48,373 bases of DNA from the NCBI RefSeq assembly GCF_001434115.1, contig NZ_AZDW01000050.1:1-48373 (forward strand), given 5' to 3'. Origin of the DNA: Levilactobacillus zymae DSM 19395. GTDB lineage: Bacteria > Bacillota > Bacilli > Lactobacillales > Lactobacillaceae. The notes under the pieces are model-generated. The model was not told the origin of the DNA and ran no database searches. It was given only the letters and a program-made list of their open reading frames with translations. The stretch's first letter is position 1, and each line of letters starts with the position of its first letter. The position numbers were made by a program, and so were the translations under genes. Positions 14,901 through 22,138 of the stretch are shown here, piece by piece.

Positions 14901-15428
14901 ATGCGTCAAAAATGGCTTTTAACCATCGCGGTTCTGGCCTTAAGCACGGTGGGTCTCGCGACCACGGCGCAGGCCAAGTCGGTGTCGTATTCCGCACTGA
15001 CCTACGGCACGTCGAAGACTTCGATGGCCAGCAAGTATTTCGTTAAGCCGGCTAAGGTGACGGTCAAGAACGGCAAGTACCGGGTGACCATGCACCTCAA
15101 GACGGCCAAGACCCTGGGTAAATACCCGGTCCAGGTGATCAAAGTCAACGGCCACGCGCCGCAAAACGTCCGCAAGGTCCGTGATAAGGCCGGTAATTCG
15201 AACGTCTACTACACGTTTACCGCGAAGAACCTGAAAAAGAAGATCAACGCGAATTTGTCGATCAACGTGTTGCACGTTTACCAGGCCAAGCACGCCATCA
15301 CCTTCAAGTTTAAGGCCTCGCAATTGCCCAAACTCAAGGCGAAGAGGGCCCACACCGCAACGATAACGGCCCAGGCGGCTAGTCAGGTCAGTTCGGCAAA
15401 AAAAGGGCTGACACTACTGCTGCCGTAG
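14901..15428 (+). CDS. NEAT-domain protein, short (zero-frame) form
   Basis: Starts one base after the stop of the anchored NEAT protein, so it is translationally coupled. It has a signal peptide (cleavage after AQA, about 25), a single NEAT domain (about 28-150: SYSALTYGTSKTSMASKYF, KPAKVTVKNGKYRVTMHLK, VYYTFTAKNL, LHVYQAKHAITFKF) and a short Ala/Ser tail ending KKGLTLLLP. The YxxxY site is replaced by Tyr-x-x-x-His (YQAKH), still a possible haem ligand pair. The zero frame stops at TAG 15426, inside the loop of a stem-loop that follows a run of seven A. Read this way the product (175 residues) would be secreted and unanchored. ATG 14901 is preferred over the upstream frame at 14868. Confidence 0.7.
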   Translation: MRQKWLLTIAVLALSTVGLATTAQAKSVSYSALTYGTSKTSMASKYFVKPAKVTVKNGKYRVTMHLKTAKTLGKYPVQVIKVNGHAPQNVRKVRDKAGNSNVYYTFTAKNLKKKINANLSINVLHVYQAKHAITFKFKASQLPKLKAKRAHTATITAQAASQVSSAKKGLTLLLP

Positions 15429-15453
15429 CGTCATCTAGCAGTAGTGAGGCCCC
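15398..15453 (+). promoter_or_regulatory. Candidate -1 ribosomal frameshift signal
   Basis: The zero frame reads GCA AAA AAA GGG. The seven A (15398-15404) form an A-AAA-AAA slippery heptamer. Seven bases later a perfect 10-bp stem, CACTACTGCT (15412-15421) with AGCAGTAGTG (15437-15446), encloses a 15-base loop; outer GGG/CCC pairs could extend it. AGGT about 10 bases upstream may act as an internal Shine-Dalgarno element. Spacing and parts match known bacterial -1 signals such as dnaX. The same run could instead vary in length between cells. Confidence 0.6.
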
Positions 15454-15703
15454 GGCTGCGTCATCATCGGCAACGGCCAGTTCAGCAACAACGGCCAACC
15501 ATCACCCGGCGACGACCTCGTCGACCGAAGCGGCCGCCGCGACTAGTTCAACGTCGACGGCGCCCACGATCGACCATACCCGCCAGGATTTAAAGGACCA
15601 GGGCGCCTCAGCGGGAGCTGGGACTAAATGGCTCCTGGGGGGCGGTATCGTTGGTGTTATCGTGCTGGTCAGCGGGGTGAGCTGGTTCGCCCGGCGACAC
15701 TAA
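15404..15703 (+). CDS. Membrane-anchor extension of the NEAT protein (-1 frame)
   Basis: A -1 shift at the A7 run continues the reading frame for 99 codons without a stop: an Ala/Ser/Thr-rich stalk (ADTTAAVASSSSEAPAASSS and on), then DLKDQGASAGAGTKWLLGGG, a single hydrophobic helix GIVGVIVLVSGVSWF and the basic end ARRH. The full-length product would be 267 residues: signal peptide, NEAT domain, stalk and membrane anchor, the layout of IsdC-like or other surface receptors but without an LPxTG motif. The frame has the same GC-rich codon use as its neighbours and no decay. A simple frameshift mutation or a phase-variable tract would give the same sequence. Confidence 0.6.
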   Translation, partial: RADTTAAVASSSSSEAPAASSSATASSATTANHHPATTSSTEAAAATSSTSTAPTIDHTRQDLKDQGASAGAGTKWLLGGGIVGVIVLVSGVSWFARRH

Positions 15704-15716
15704 GCATTATGAGATT

Positions 15717-15750
15717 AGGCGTTGAGAAATTATTTCTCAACGCCTTTTTA
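15717..15750 (+). terminator. Terminator of the NEAT operon
   Basis: A 13-bp stem, AGGCGTTGAGAAA (15717-15729) with TTTCTCAACGCCT (15733-15745), then a T-run. Its position 14 bases after the -1 frame stop supports that frame being part of the gene. Confidence 0.88.
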
Positions 15751-15873
15751 ATAGGGAGCGATGGAAGGAAAAGGATTGTGATATGATGATGTTGGGGATT
15801 AAAGGTTCTGCCTAGGCGTGATGTTGTTTAGGTGAGCCCGGTTAGCCCTAAAATAGAAAGGGGATCTTAGTGA

Positions 15874-16371
15874 ATGAAGCGGGGAATCAAGTTAATCTTG
15901 TTAGTAGCCATGTTTTTGTTAGCGACGGGCGCGTTAAGTACGACCGCCCAGGCTAGTCGTGTTGGGTATTCGTATAGTCGCTTACCCAAGGGAATGGTAG
16001 GAAAATGGTATACATACACGAATTTTGGGTACGGGAAAAAGAAGTTTTATAAGGTACACCTGACCAATAAAAATTTACGTAAATATAAAAAGCATAAGGT
16101 TTATGTCGGTAAGAAGGCAATGAAAACGGCTAAGTATTGGACGGCCGAAAAAACCAAAAAAATCCACGGTTACCATTGGATTTGGGTGTACGGTTGGCAA
16201 CAATCTGCCGGTGCGGGGGATTACTATAACCTACATAAGTTTGGCAAGCACCAGGTTTTGACTGTCGCTGGTGGGGCAGGTGTCTGGGGTAGCACGCATT
16301 ATTACCGTAGTAAGGCCGTGGCTAAAAAACTGGCAGCTAAGCGTTATCCGGGCTTTGTTTACGATAACTAA
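15874..16371 (+). CDS. Secreted basic Tyr/Lys-rich protein, unknown function
   Basis: A 165-residue exported protein: signal peptide MKRGIKLILLVAMFLLATGA with cleavage near AQAS (about 27), then a Lys/Tyr/Trp-rich mature part (KKKFYKVHLTNKNLRKYKKH, WIWVYGWQQ, THYYRSKAVAKKLAAKRYP). No anchor or transmembrane segment follows. I recognise no family; related short basic exported proteins are common near lactobacillus surface loci. GAAAGGGGATC lies upstream. Base composition is visibly more AT-rich than the NEAT operon, which suggests a separate origin. It sits alone with its own strong terminator. Confidence 0.65.
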   Translation: MKRGIKLILLVAMFLLATGALSTTAQASRVGYSYSRLPKGMVGKWYTYTNFGYGKKKFYKVHLTNKNLRKYKKHKVYVGKKAMKTAKYWTAEKTKKIHGYHWIWVYGWQQSAGAGDYYNLHKFGKHQVLTVAGGAGVWGSTHYYRSKAVAKKLAAKRYPGFVYDN

Positions 16372-16415
16372 ACAGCGAAGAATCTAACTGATTTAGGTCA
16401 GCTCACGCTATTCAA

Positions 16416-16459
16416 AAAAGAGGTCATCCGTTCTGAAAATAGAACGGGTGACCTCTTTT
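16416..16459. terminator. Bidirectional terminator
   Basis: A 19-bp stem (16416-16434 with 16441-16459, one G-T pair) with A- and T-runs on its ends closes the 15874 gene and the convergent P-type ATPase gene. Confidence 0.9.
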
Positions 16460-16471
16460 GCGAGCAGTAGA

Positions 16472-18373
16472 TTAGTTCGTTGCAAGCTGTTGCTTCGTGA
16501 CGGGCTGTTGTTTGGCGACCCGGGGATGGTAGCCAATCAGCCGCATAGCGTTGAAGATTACGACCAGGATGGAGGCTTCGTGGACGAACATCCCACTGGC
16601 CATGTAGATGTAACCGTAGACTAAACCAATCAGCAGGAAGGCCACGGTCATAATGGCGATGGTGATGTTTTGCTTGGTGTTAGCGGACGTCTTCCGGGCT
16701 AACCCCACCGCGTGATTCAAAGCGGTAAAACTGGACTGCATCAGGACCACGTCGGCGGTCTCGATGGCCACGTCGGTCCCGCCACCCATGGCGATTCCGA
16801 TGTTGGCGGTGGCTAACGACGGACTGTCGTTGATCCCGTCACCCACGAAGGCGACGTTGCGGCCTTGGTCCTGGAATTTCTTAACGAAGGTCACCTTGTC
16901 GGCTGGTAAGAGGTCGGCGTGGACTTCGTCAATGGCTAATGAGGAAGCAACGGCGTCCGCGGTGGCTTGGTTATCCCCGGTCAGCATGACCAGGTGCTTG
17001 ATGCCTTGGCGTTTCAGCGCGGTTAAGGCGGCCGGAACTTCTGGACGAATCTGGTCAGCGACTCCTAAGATGTAGGCCAGCTTGCCTTGGTACCCCACTA
17101 AGACCGTGGATTGACCGTCGTCTTGCATGGTGTGGAGGTCGTTGAGTTGGGCGGCCGTCAACGAAATGTCGTTTTCGGTCAGTAACTTGGCGTTGCCGAC
17201 GTAAAGGGGCGCGCCCTGCCAGGTCCCAATCATGCCGCGACCCTTGACGGTTTCGGTGGTCATGGTCCCGGTATTATCGGTGAGATGGGCGTTTAGGTGC
17301 TGGACGATGGCCTGAGCCAACGGGTGGTCGGAGGTCTGTTCGACTTGGGCGACCCCGGCTAATAAGGTGCGGTCGGTGGTGTAGCTTTGCGTGTTGGTGA
17401 CGGTCATTTTACCGGTGGTTAGGGTCCCGGTCTTATCGAAGACTAACGTGTCGACTTTGGCGAGGCTGTCGACCACGTCGCCCCCCTTGATCAGAATCCC
17501 GTTCTTGGCGCCGTTCCCGATACCGGCAACGTTGGAGACGGGGGCACCGATGACCAAGGCCCCGGGGCAACCCAAGACCAGCACCGTGATGGCTAACCGG
17601 AGATCACGGGAGAAGACGAAGACCAGAATGGCGATGACTAAGACCGCGGGGGTGTAGTATTGTGCGAATTTGTCGATGAACTTTTCGGCCGGGGACTTAG
17701 TGTCTTGGGCTTCTTCGACCAGTTCGATGATTTTGGCAAAGGTGGTCTCGTCACCGACTTGGGTGGCTTTGATCTGGACGGTACCACTTTCGACAATGGC
17801 GCCGGAGAAAACAGAGTCACCGGATTGCTTGTTGATGGGTCGCGATTCACCGGTGATGGAAGCTTCATTGACGTAGCCGGAGCCGCTGGTGACCGTCCCG
17901 TCGACGGGGACTTGGCCGCCGGCTTTAACGATGACCACGTCGCCTTCGTCGAGATCGTCGACGTCGACTTCACTGGTGGTTCCGTTAGCGGTTAAGAGGG
18001 TCGCGGTGGTCGGGGCCATGTCGGTCAGCGACTTGATGGCGCCCCGCGTCTTGGCCAGGGTCTTTTGTTCCAGGTAGGACCCGAAGAGAAAGAGGAAGGT
18101 CACGATGGCGGATTCTTCAAATTCACCGATGGCAAACGCCCCGATGACGGCGATGCTGACCAGAAGTTCGATACTGAAGACCTTGGCCTTTAACGCGCTA
18201 ATGGCCCGTAAGACGATGGGCGCCGCGGCAATCACCGAAGCGATGATCCAGGCGGTGTTGGTGAGGTAACCCAGGTGGACGAACCAGGTGTTGAGAAACC
18301 CGAGAATGATGAGGCCGGCCGACCAGAAGGTGATCGGGGTGGTGTGTTGGTAGATATAACGTTGAATTACCAT
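16472..18373 (-). CDS. Heavy-metal-translocating P-type ATPase (P1B)
   Basis: A 633-residue membrane pump exporting a transition or heavy metal. Seen in order: about four N-terminal hydrophobic segments (15-100), actuator motif TGES (174-177), the metal-channel motif Cys-Pro-Gly (269-271, in LGCPGALVIGAPVS), phosphorylation site DKTGT (313-317), the P1B-specific His-Pro pair (350-351, SDHPLA), TGDN (465-468), GDGIND (511-516) and two C-terminal helices. There is no N-terminal HMA domain; a free HMA protein is encoded at 20241. The CPG motif, not CPC or SPC, leaves the metal unassigned. AAAGGA is 9 bases upstream of the ATG. Expression is probably controlled by the AACTTGA-N6-TCAAGTT operator at 18459, shared with the HMA-Dps operon. 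Confidence 0.9.
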   Translation of the reverse strand: MVIQRYIYQHTTPITFWSAGLIILGFLNTWFVHLGYLTNTAWIIASVIAAAPIVLRAISALKAKVFSIELLVSIAVIGAFAIGEFEESAIVTFLFLFGSYLEQKTLAKTRGAIKSLTDMAPTTATLLTANGTTSEVDVDDLDEGDVVIVKAGGQVPVDGTVTSGSGYVNEASITGESRPINKQSGDSVFSGAIVESGTVQIKATQVGDETTFAKIIELVEEAQDTKSPAEKFIDKFAQYYTPAVLVIAILVFVFSRDLRLAITVLVLGCPGALVIGAPVSNVAGIGNGAKNGILIKGGDVVDSLAKVDTLVFDKTGTLTTGKMTVTNTQSYTTDRTLLAGVAQVEQTSDHPLAQAIVQHLNAHLTDNTGTMTTETVKGRGMIGTWQGAPLYVGNAKLLTENDISLTAAQLNDLHTMQDDGQSTVLVGYQGKLAYILGVADQIRPEVPAALTALKRQGIKHLVMLTGDNQATADAVASSLAIDEVHADLLPADKVTFVKKFQDQGRNVAFVGDGINDSPSLATANIGIAMGGGTDVAIETADVVLMQSSFTALNHAVGLARKTSANTKQNITIAIMTVAFLLIGLVYGYIYMASGMFVHEASILVVIFNAMRLIGYHPRVAKQQPVTKQQLATN

Positions 18374-18433
18374 GTAAATCGTTCCTTTCTAACGTGGGGG
18401 ATTGGGTAAGTTGTTTCCTTAGTTGATGAATTC

Positions 18434-18478
18434 ATTATGCACGAGAAACGCGCCCGTTAACTTGACGTGAATCAAGTT
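18434..18478 (-). promoter_or_regulatory. Operator and promoter of the P-type ATPase gene
   Basis: The dyad AACTTGA-N6-TCAAGTT (18459-18478) lies 19 bases upstream of a CATAAT -10 box (18434-18439), so it covers the -35 region. The same dyad with the same 19-base distance precedes the HMA-Dps operon. Confidence 0.7.
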
Positions 18479-18616
18479 GGCGAGAAAATTATAGAAAAAA
18501 GGTCGGCCGCGACAAAGCTCATGGAAAGTCACGGGTAACTCTGCAAGTAGAGTAGTTCTTGAATCAACCATTTATGGTCTGTATAATTTCTCGTGAAACA
18601 GAAAGGAACTTCATTT

Positions 18617-19579
18617 ATGCGAAGACAATCTCCCCGGCCTTCTGCGCGCCATCGGGCGTTGCGCATTGCCGGAATTCTCCTGACGCTGATTGTGGTGTTT
18701 GCGTTGGGGCAACACTTTAATCGCACCACGACGACCGCCAAACGTAGTCACGCCCCTAAAGCCGAAAAGGTCGAAAAATCTAGTCCCCAGGTTGCTAGTT
18801 CGACGACCGCTAGTTCTAGTGTTCAGGGGGTCGCCACGACCCCTAAGACAGCGGATCAACACCTCACCCGAGTTCTTAGTAATTTGACCCAAATTGCGGG
18901 GGAAAACGCCGAGACCCGTTCGGGCGGCCGCACCACCTACTCGCGTTTCTACCAGACGCAGGGGACCTGGTACTGGGAAATGACGGCAAACACCCAAAAC
19001 GCGCCGGTCGAGGTGGCGAAGGTCACGGGAGCGACCCAAGACGGGCGTCTCTTGAAACTCGACATGACCAGCCAGGTCTATCATCCGGATCAGACCTACA
19101 GGCTGGAATTTCAATGGTTGGATCGCGCGGCCGGCGAATACAAATTACATACCACGTTTGAAAACATCGACGGTAACTACACCATCGGGGAGACCGAAGA
19201 CGTGGCCGATGCCGAAAATGATACGGCTTCGATGAGCTGGACGTTGGGCAGTGGTGAGGGCATCGAGGACGAGTCGACGCGGACCGATAACGGCGCGACG
19301 ACTTATTCCGATTTCACCCAAGACGATGATGGCGATTGGTACTGGACCCTGTCTTCGGATAAGCGGGGCAACGTGGAATTCGGTAAGGTTACCGATATTC
19401 AAACGCAAGACGGGGTACCGGTGGAATTACGGATTCAAAGTAAGCTCGATAAGTCTTACGGCACCACCTACACGGTCCACGTCAGTTATAACGACGATTT
19501 GACCAGCTACCACCTGGTGACGGCGCAGGACAACATTAACGGGAAATACACGATCGACGACTATTCAACTGACGATTAA
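18617..19579 (+). CDS. Membrane-anchored extracytoplasmic protein with two tandem repeats
   Basis: A 320-residue protein with a basic N-terminus (MRRQSPRPSARHRALR), one hydrophobic helix (IAGILLTLIVVFALG, about 18-32) serving as signal anchor, a Ser/Thr linker and two copies of a domain of about 85 residues. Copy 1 (about 100-190) runs from TTYSRFYQTQGTWYWEM to ENIDGNYTIGE. Copy 2 (about 232-318) runs from TTYSDFTQDDDGDWYWTL to DNINGKYTIDD. The shared pattern TTYS-F-WYW and N-NGKYTI marks a genuine internal duplication; I do not know the family. ATG 18617 has AAAGGA upstream; the GTG at 18593 does not. It sits between the ATPase and the HMA-Dps operon on the opposite strand, but nothing ties it to metals. 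Confidence 0.72.
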   Translation: MRRQSPRPSARHRALRIAGILLTLIVVFALGQHFNRTTTTAKRSHAPKAEKVEKSSPQVASSTTASSSVQGVATTPKTADQHLTRVLSNLTQIAGENAETRSGGRTTYSRFYQTQGTWYWEMTANTQNAPVEVAKVTGATQDGRLLKLDMTSQVYHPDQTYRLEFQWLDRAAGEYKLHTTFENIDGNYTIGETEDVADAENDTASMSWTLGSGEGIEDESTRTDNGATTYSDFTQDDDGDWYWTLSSDKRGNVEFGKVTDIQTQDGVPVELRIQSKLDKSYGTTYTVHVSYNDDLTSYHLVTAQDNINGKYTIDDYSTDD

Positions 19580-19587
19580 TGGCAGTC

Positions 19588-19630
19588 AAAAAGCGTCCCC
19601 ACTTCCAAAACGGAAATGGGGACGCTTTTT
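19588..19630. terminator. Bidirectional terminator
   Basis: AAAAAGCGTCCCCA (19588-19601) pairs with TGGGGACGCTTTTT (19617-19630), with an inner TTCC/GGAA helix. It closes the 18617 gene and the convergent Dps-like gene. Confidence 0.88.
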
Positions 19631-19666
19631 GTGGGGACCTAGCTCGCAGTCTAGATTCGCAATGCC

Positions 19667-20221
19667 TTAATCTTCGTCGTCATCATCGTCTTCTTCGTCC
19701 AGACCATCGCGGGCATCGTTGCCCAAGACGGCTTGCAGTTCGCGGATGATGTGGTTGTTGGTTCCCCGTAAGCTGACCAGGAAGGCGGCTAACGCTGGCC
19801 GTTCTTCGTTTTCAGCTAACTTGATGGCCCGGTCGATGAAGAGGTTGTGGGTGTCGGCGTCGTGGACCAGTTCACTGACTTGGTCTTCGGCACTGAGGTA
19901 CTTCTTGGCGCCACTTTCGTTTAACATGTTGTAGTCGTGAAATTCTTGGGTGGTGGTCGAGACGATTTCGCCTTCGTCCAGGAGCAGTTCGCCTAACGCG
20001 TCGAATTGTCGACGGTAGGTGGCGATGTAGTCGTTCAATAAGGTCCGGACGCTCAGGGCTAACGGCCCCTTGACCGACCAGCGGACCTGGTGGAACTTCA
20101 CAATGGAGATGTGCAGGTTGGCCAGGATGTGGTTGGTCATGGCGCCGGCCGTTGGGACGTGGTGGTCGTGGTCGGTTTGGGCTTGTTCGGCAGCGTAACG
20201 GTCTTCAATCGATGTGGTCAT
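19667..20221 (-). CDS. dps: Dps-like ferritin family protein
   Basis: A 184-residue four-helix protein of the Dps (DNA-protection, iron-storage) family. It would oxidise and store iron using peroxide. The first helix ILANLHISIVKFHQVRWSVKG carries the Dps His and Trp positions, though HQVRW replaces the common HxxHW, so one ferroxidase ligand may differ. The second helix has DYIATYRRQFDALGELLLDEGE in place of the D-x-x-x-E-R box. The C-terminus is a run of acidic residues (DEEDDDDDED), unlike the basic tails that bind DNA. AAAGGAAG precedes the ATG. It is the second gene of an operon, 19 bases behind the HMA protein, under a shared metal operator. Confidence 0.8.
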   Translation of the reverse strand: MTTSIEDRYAAEQAQTDHDHHVPTAGAMTNHILANLHISIVKFHQVRWSVKGPLALSVRTLLNDYIATYRRQFDALGELLLDEGEIVSTTTQEFHDYNMLNESGAKKYLSAEDQVSELVHDADTHNLFIDRAIKLAENEERPALAAFLVSLRGTNNHIIRELQAVLGNDARDGLDEEDDDDDED

Positions 20222-20240
20222 AAGAAACTTCCTTTCTGAA

Positions 20241-20468
20241 TTAGAGGGCTTTAACTTTAGAACTCTTCACTTCGTAGCCAAGGTCGGTGACCACGTTGGC
20301 CAGGTCATCGGCGGAGGTTTGACTGTCGTCAAATTCGGCTTTGATCTTGCTGGCGTTGAACAGAACTTTGACGTTTTGGACCCCGGCTTGGTGGCTCAGG
20401 GCGCCTTCAATCTTGGTCATGCAAGATGGGCACGTCAGATCGCCTAACTTCATCGTTACTTTATTCAT
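20241..20468 (-). CDS. HMA-domain metallochaperone
   Basis: A 75-residue ferredoxin-like HMA protein (CopZ/MerP type) that carries a soft metal ion to its partner ATPase. The metal site is Cys13-Pro-Ser-Cys16 in LTCPSCMTKIEGAL, where copper chaperones usually have MxCxxC. The rest follows the beta-alpha-beta pattern (VQNVKVLFNASKIKAEFD, LANVVTDLGYEV). AGGAGG lies 8 bases before the ATG. It is the first gene of the HMA-Dps operon. Since the ATPase at 16472 lacks its own HMA domain and has the same operator, the two probably work together. Confidence 0.88.
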   Translation of the reverse strand: MNKVTMKLGDLTCPSCMTKIEGALSHQAGVQNVKVLFNASKIKAEFDDSQTSADDLANVVTDLGYEVKSSKVKAL

Positions 20469-20500
20469 TATGAATTCCTCCTGTCTTGATTACAAAACCT

Positions 20501-20545
20501 AGTATACGGGCCGAGCGCCGAAGAAAACTTGACTCAAATCAAGTT
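20501..20545 (-). promoter_or_regulatory. Operator and promoter of the HMA-Dps operon
   Basis: The dyad AACTTGA-N6-TCAAGTT (20526-20545) lies exactly 19 bases upstream of TATACT (20501-20506), matching the ATPase promoter at 18434-18478 base for base in arms and spacing. No regulator gene for it lies in the window. Confidence 0.72.
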
Positions 20546-20807
20546 AGCGCCAAAAAGGTGATTTTTTTAGTTGGGCCCAATTTTATACATGAAATTCATA
20601 AATGAATGTCGACCAATAAACATGCACTTCCCTGCAAACTGATGGACTAGTTTGCAAGAACGCAGTGATACCGGGTATCCATGACAACTAATATTCCCCC
20701 TAAGCTAATCAGGGGGTCGGGGGGATTGTCGGGGTTAGGTGTTTTAGTTTGGCGCGAGATATGCGACAATGAGCCATGGAATCAAAGAATAAGCGAGGGA
20801 AATATAA
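20546..20807 (+). other. Intergenic region with two hairpins before the MFS gene
   Basis: No gene is seen. TGCAAACT (20633-20640) and AGTTTGCA (20649-20656) form a perfect 8-bp dyad with an 8-base spacer, a likely operator. CCCCCT (20696-20701) pairs with AGGGGG (20711-20716) further down. Neither is followed by a T-run. Confidence 0.4.
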
Positions 20808-21980
20808 ATGTGGAAAACCAAGCAAGAAGTCAGTTTGTTGGGGATCCTGGCTGCGACCTTACTGTTAAACGCCGCGGCGGCCTGTATGTGGCCGTTGACC
20901 ACGGTGTATATGCATAATCAGCTGCATCAAAGTTTGACGTTAGCCGGCATCGCACTTTTGGGGATGTCGTTGTGTATGATTTTAGGCAACTGGCTGGGGG
21001 GCTGGTTGTTTGACCACTGGTCACCGTTCAAGTCGGCGTTGATTGGGACGCTGTGTTCGTTGATCCCGATGGTCACGTTGATTTTCTTTCACGGCTGGCC
21101 GATTTTCGGGATTTTACTGTTATTCATTGGTCTGGGCGACGGGGTCGTGATGACCGTGGTCAACTCGTTCGCGGCCAACGTGAAGAGTATTGCGAGCCGT
21201 AAAGTGTTCAACTACCTGTATATCGGGATGAACTTGGGGGTCGTGATTGGGACCCTGATGGTGGGGTACCTGATGGATCACGGGGTCGTGTTAGTCTTCA
21301 TCGTGGCGAGTCTCTTCTACTTAGTCTTACTGGTGGTCCTGCTGGCCGACTTCAACGTGCAGTTGACCACCCAGCAGCACGAACGGGAACAGGGGCCCAT
21401 CAAGCCGGCGCATATTCGGCTGATTTGGCTGATTGCGGCGATGGTGTTCTGCCTGTACCTGAGTTACACTCTGTGGGAAAGCGTGATTTCGGTCCACATG
21501 GTCAACCTGGGGATTTCGTTTGAAAAGTACAGCCTGTTGTGGACGTTAAACGGCTTAATGATCGTCTTTGGGCAACCGTTGGCTAACCGCATCGGCGCCA
21601 ATTTCAAGATGAGCCACCAGATTTTTGCGGGGACGTTGGTCTTTATCCTGTCGTTCCTGTTGCTGGTCTTCGACCGGACCTACACCATGTTCGTGGTTAC
21701 GATGGTGATCTTGACGCTGGGTGAAATGACCGGATTTCCGGGGATGCCGGCGTGGATCGATAGCCTGGCCGGTGATAACGACAAGGGAAAATTCCAAGGT
21801 ATCTATAACATGGCGATTTCCTTTGGCCGGGCGATTGGGCCCCTGTACGGTGGGCTATTGATCGAGTACAGCAGTTACCAAATGTTGTTCTGGTCGGTCA
21901 CCTTACTGATGCTGATTTCGCTGGGGGCAGTGATGCTGCATAACCGGCAGATTCAGCGGCGCCGGATTAAACAGGATTAA
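20808..21980 (+). CDS. MFS transporter (DHA1-like)
   Basis: A 390-residue major facilitator superfamily carrier with about 12 hydrophobic segments. The N-half has the loop after helix 2 with GGWLFDHWSPFKSALIG, a variant of the family's GxLaDrxGrkp motif, and the second half has a matching loop (ANRIGANFKMSH). GAGGGAAA lies upstream of the ATG. The shape fits a drug or small-metabolite exporter, but the substrate cannot be told. It is monocistronic, ended by a 19-bp two-way terminator, and the operator-like dyad upstream suggests regulation. Confidence 0.85.
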   Translation: MWKTKQEVSLLGILAATLLLNAAAACMWPLTTVYMHNQLHQSLTLAGIALLGMSLCMILGNWLGGWLFDHWSPFKSALIGTLCSLIPMVTLIFFHGWPIFGILLLFIGLGDGVVMTVVNSFAANVKSIASRKVFNYLYIGMNLGVVIGTLMVGYLMDHGVVLVFIVASLFYLVLLVVLLADFNVQLTTQQHEREQGPIKPAHIRLIWLIAAMVFCLYLSYTLWESVISVHMVNLGISFEKYSLLWTLNGLMIVFGQPLANRIGANFKMSHQIFAGTLVFILSFLLLVFDRTYTMFVVTMVILTLGEMTGFPGMPAWIDSLAGDNDKGKFQGIYNMAISFGRAIGPLYGGLLIEYSSYQMLFWSVTLLMLISLGAVMLHNRQIQRRRIKQD

Positions 21981-22055
21981 GTGAAGGTCTAAATTTGATT
22001 TTCTCAGCTATGGTGCCGAAATGTGCGCCCAATGGCAGTTTGTTCCACGTAATTT

Positions 22056-22098
22056 AAAAGTGACCATTATTCCCAATGCGGGAATAATGGTCACTTTT
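22056..22098. terminator. Bidirectional terminator
   Basis: A perfect 19-bp stem (22056-22074 with 22080-22098) with A- and T-runs closes the MFS gene and the convergent nitroreductase gene. Confidence 0.9.
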
Positions 22099-22138
22099 GC
22101 GTTGATTTTCATAAACGTTGTTTGGTGGATTCTCTTGG

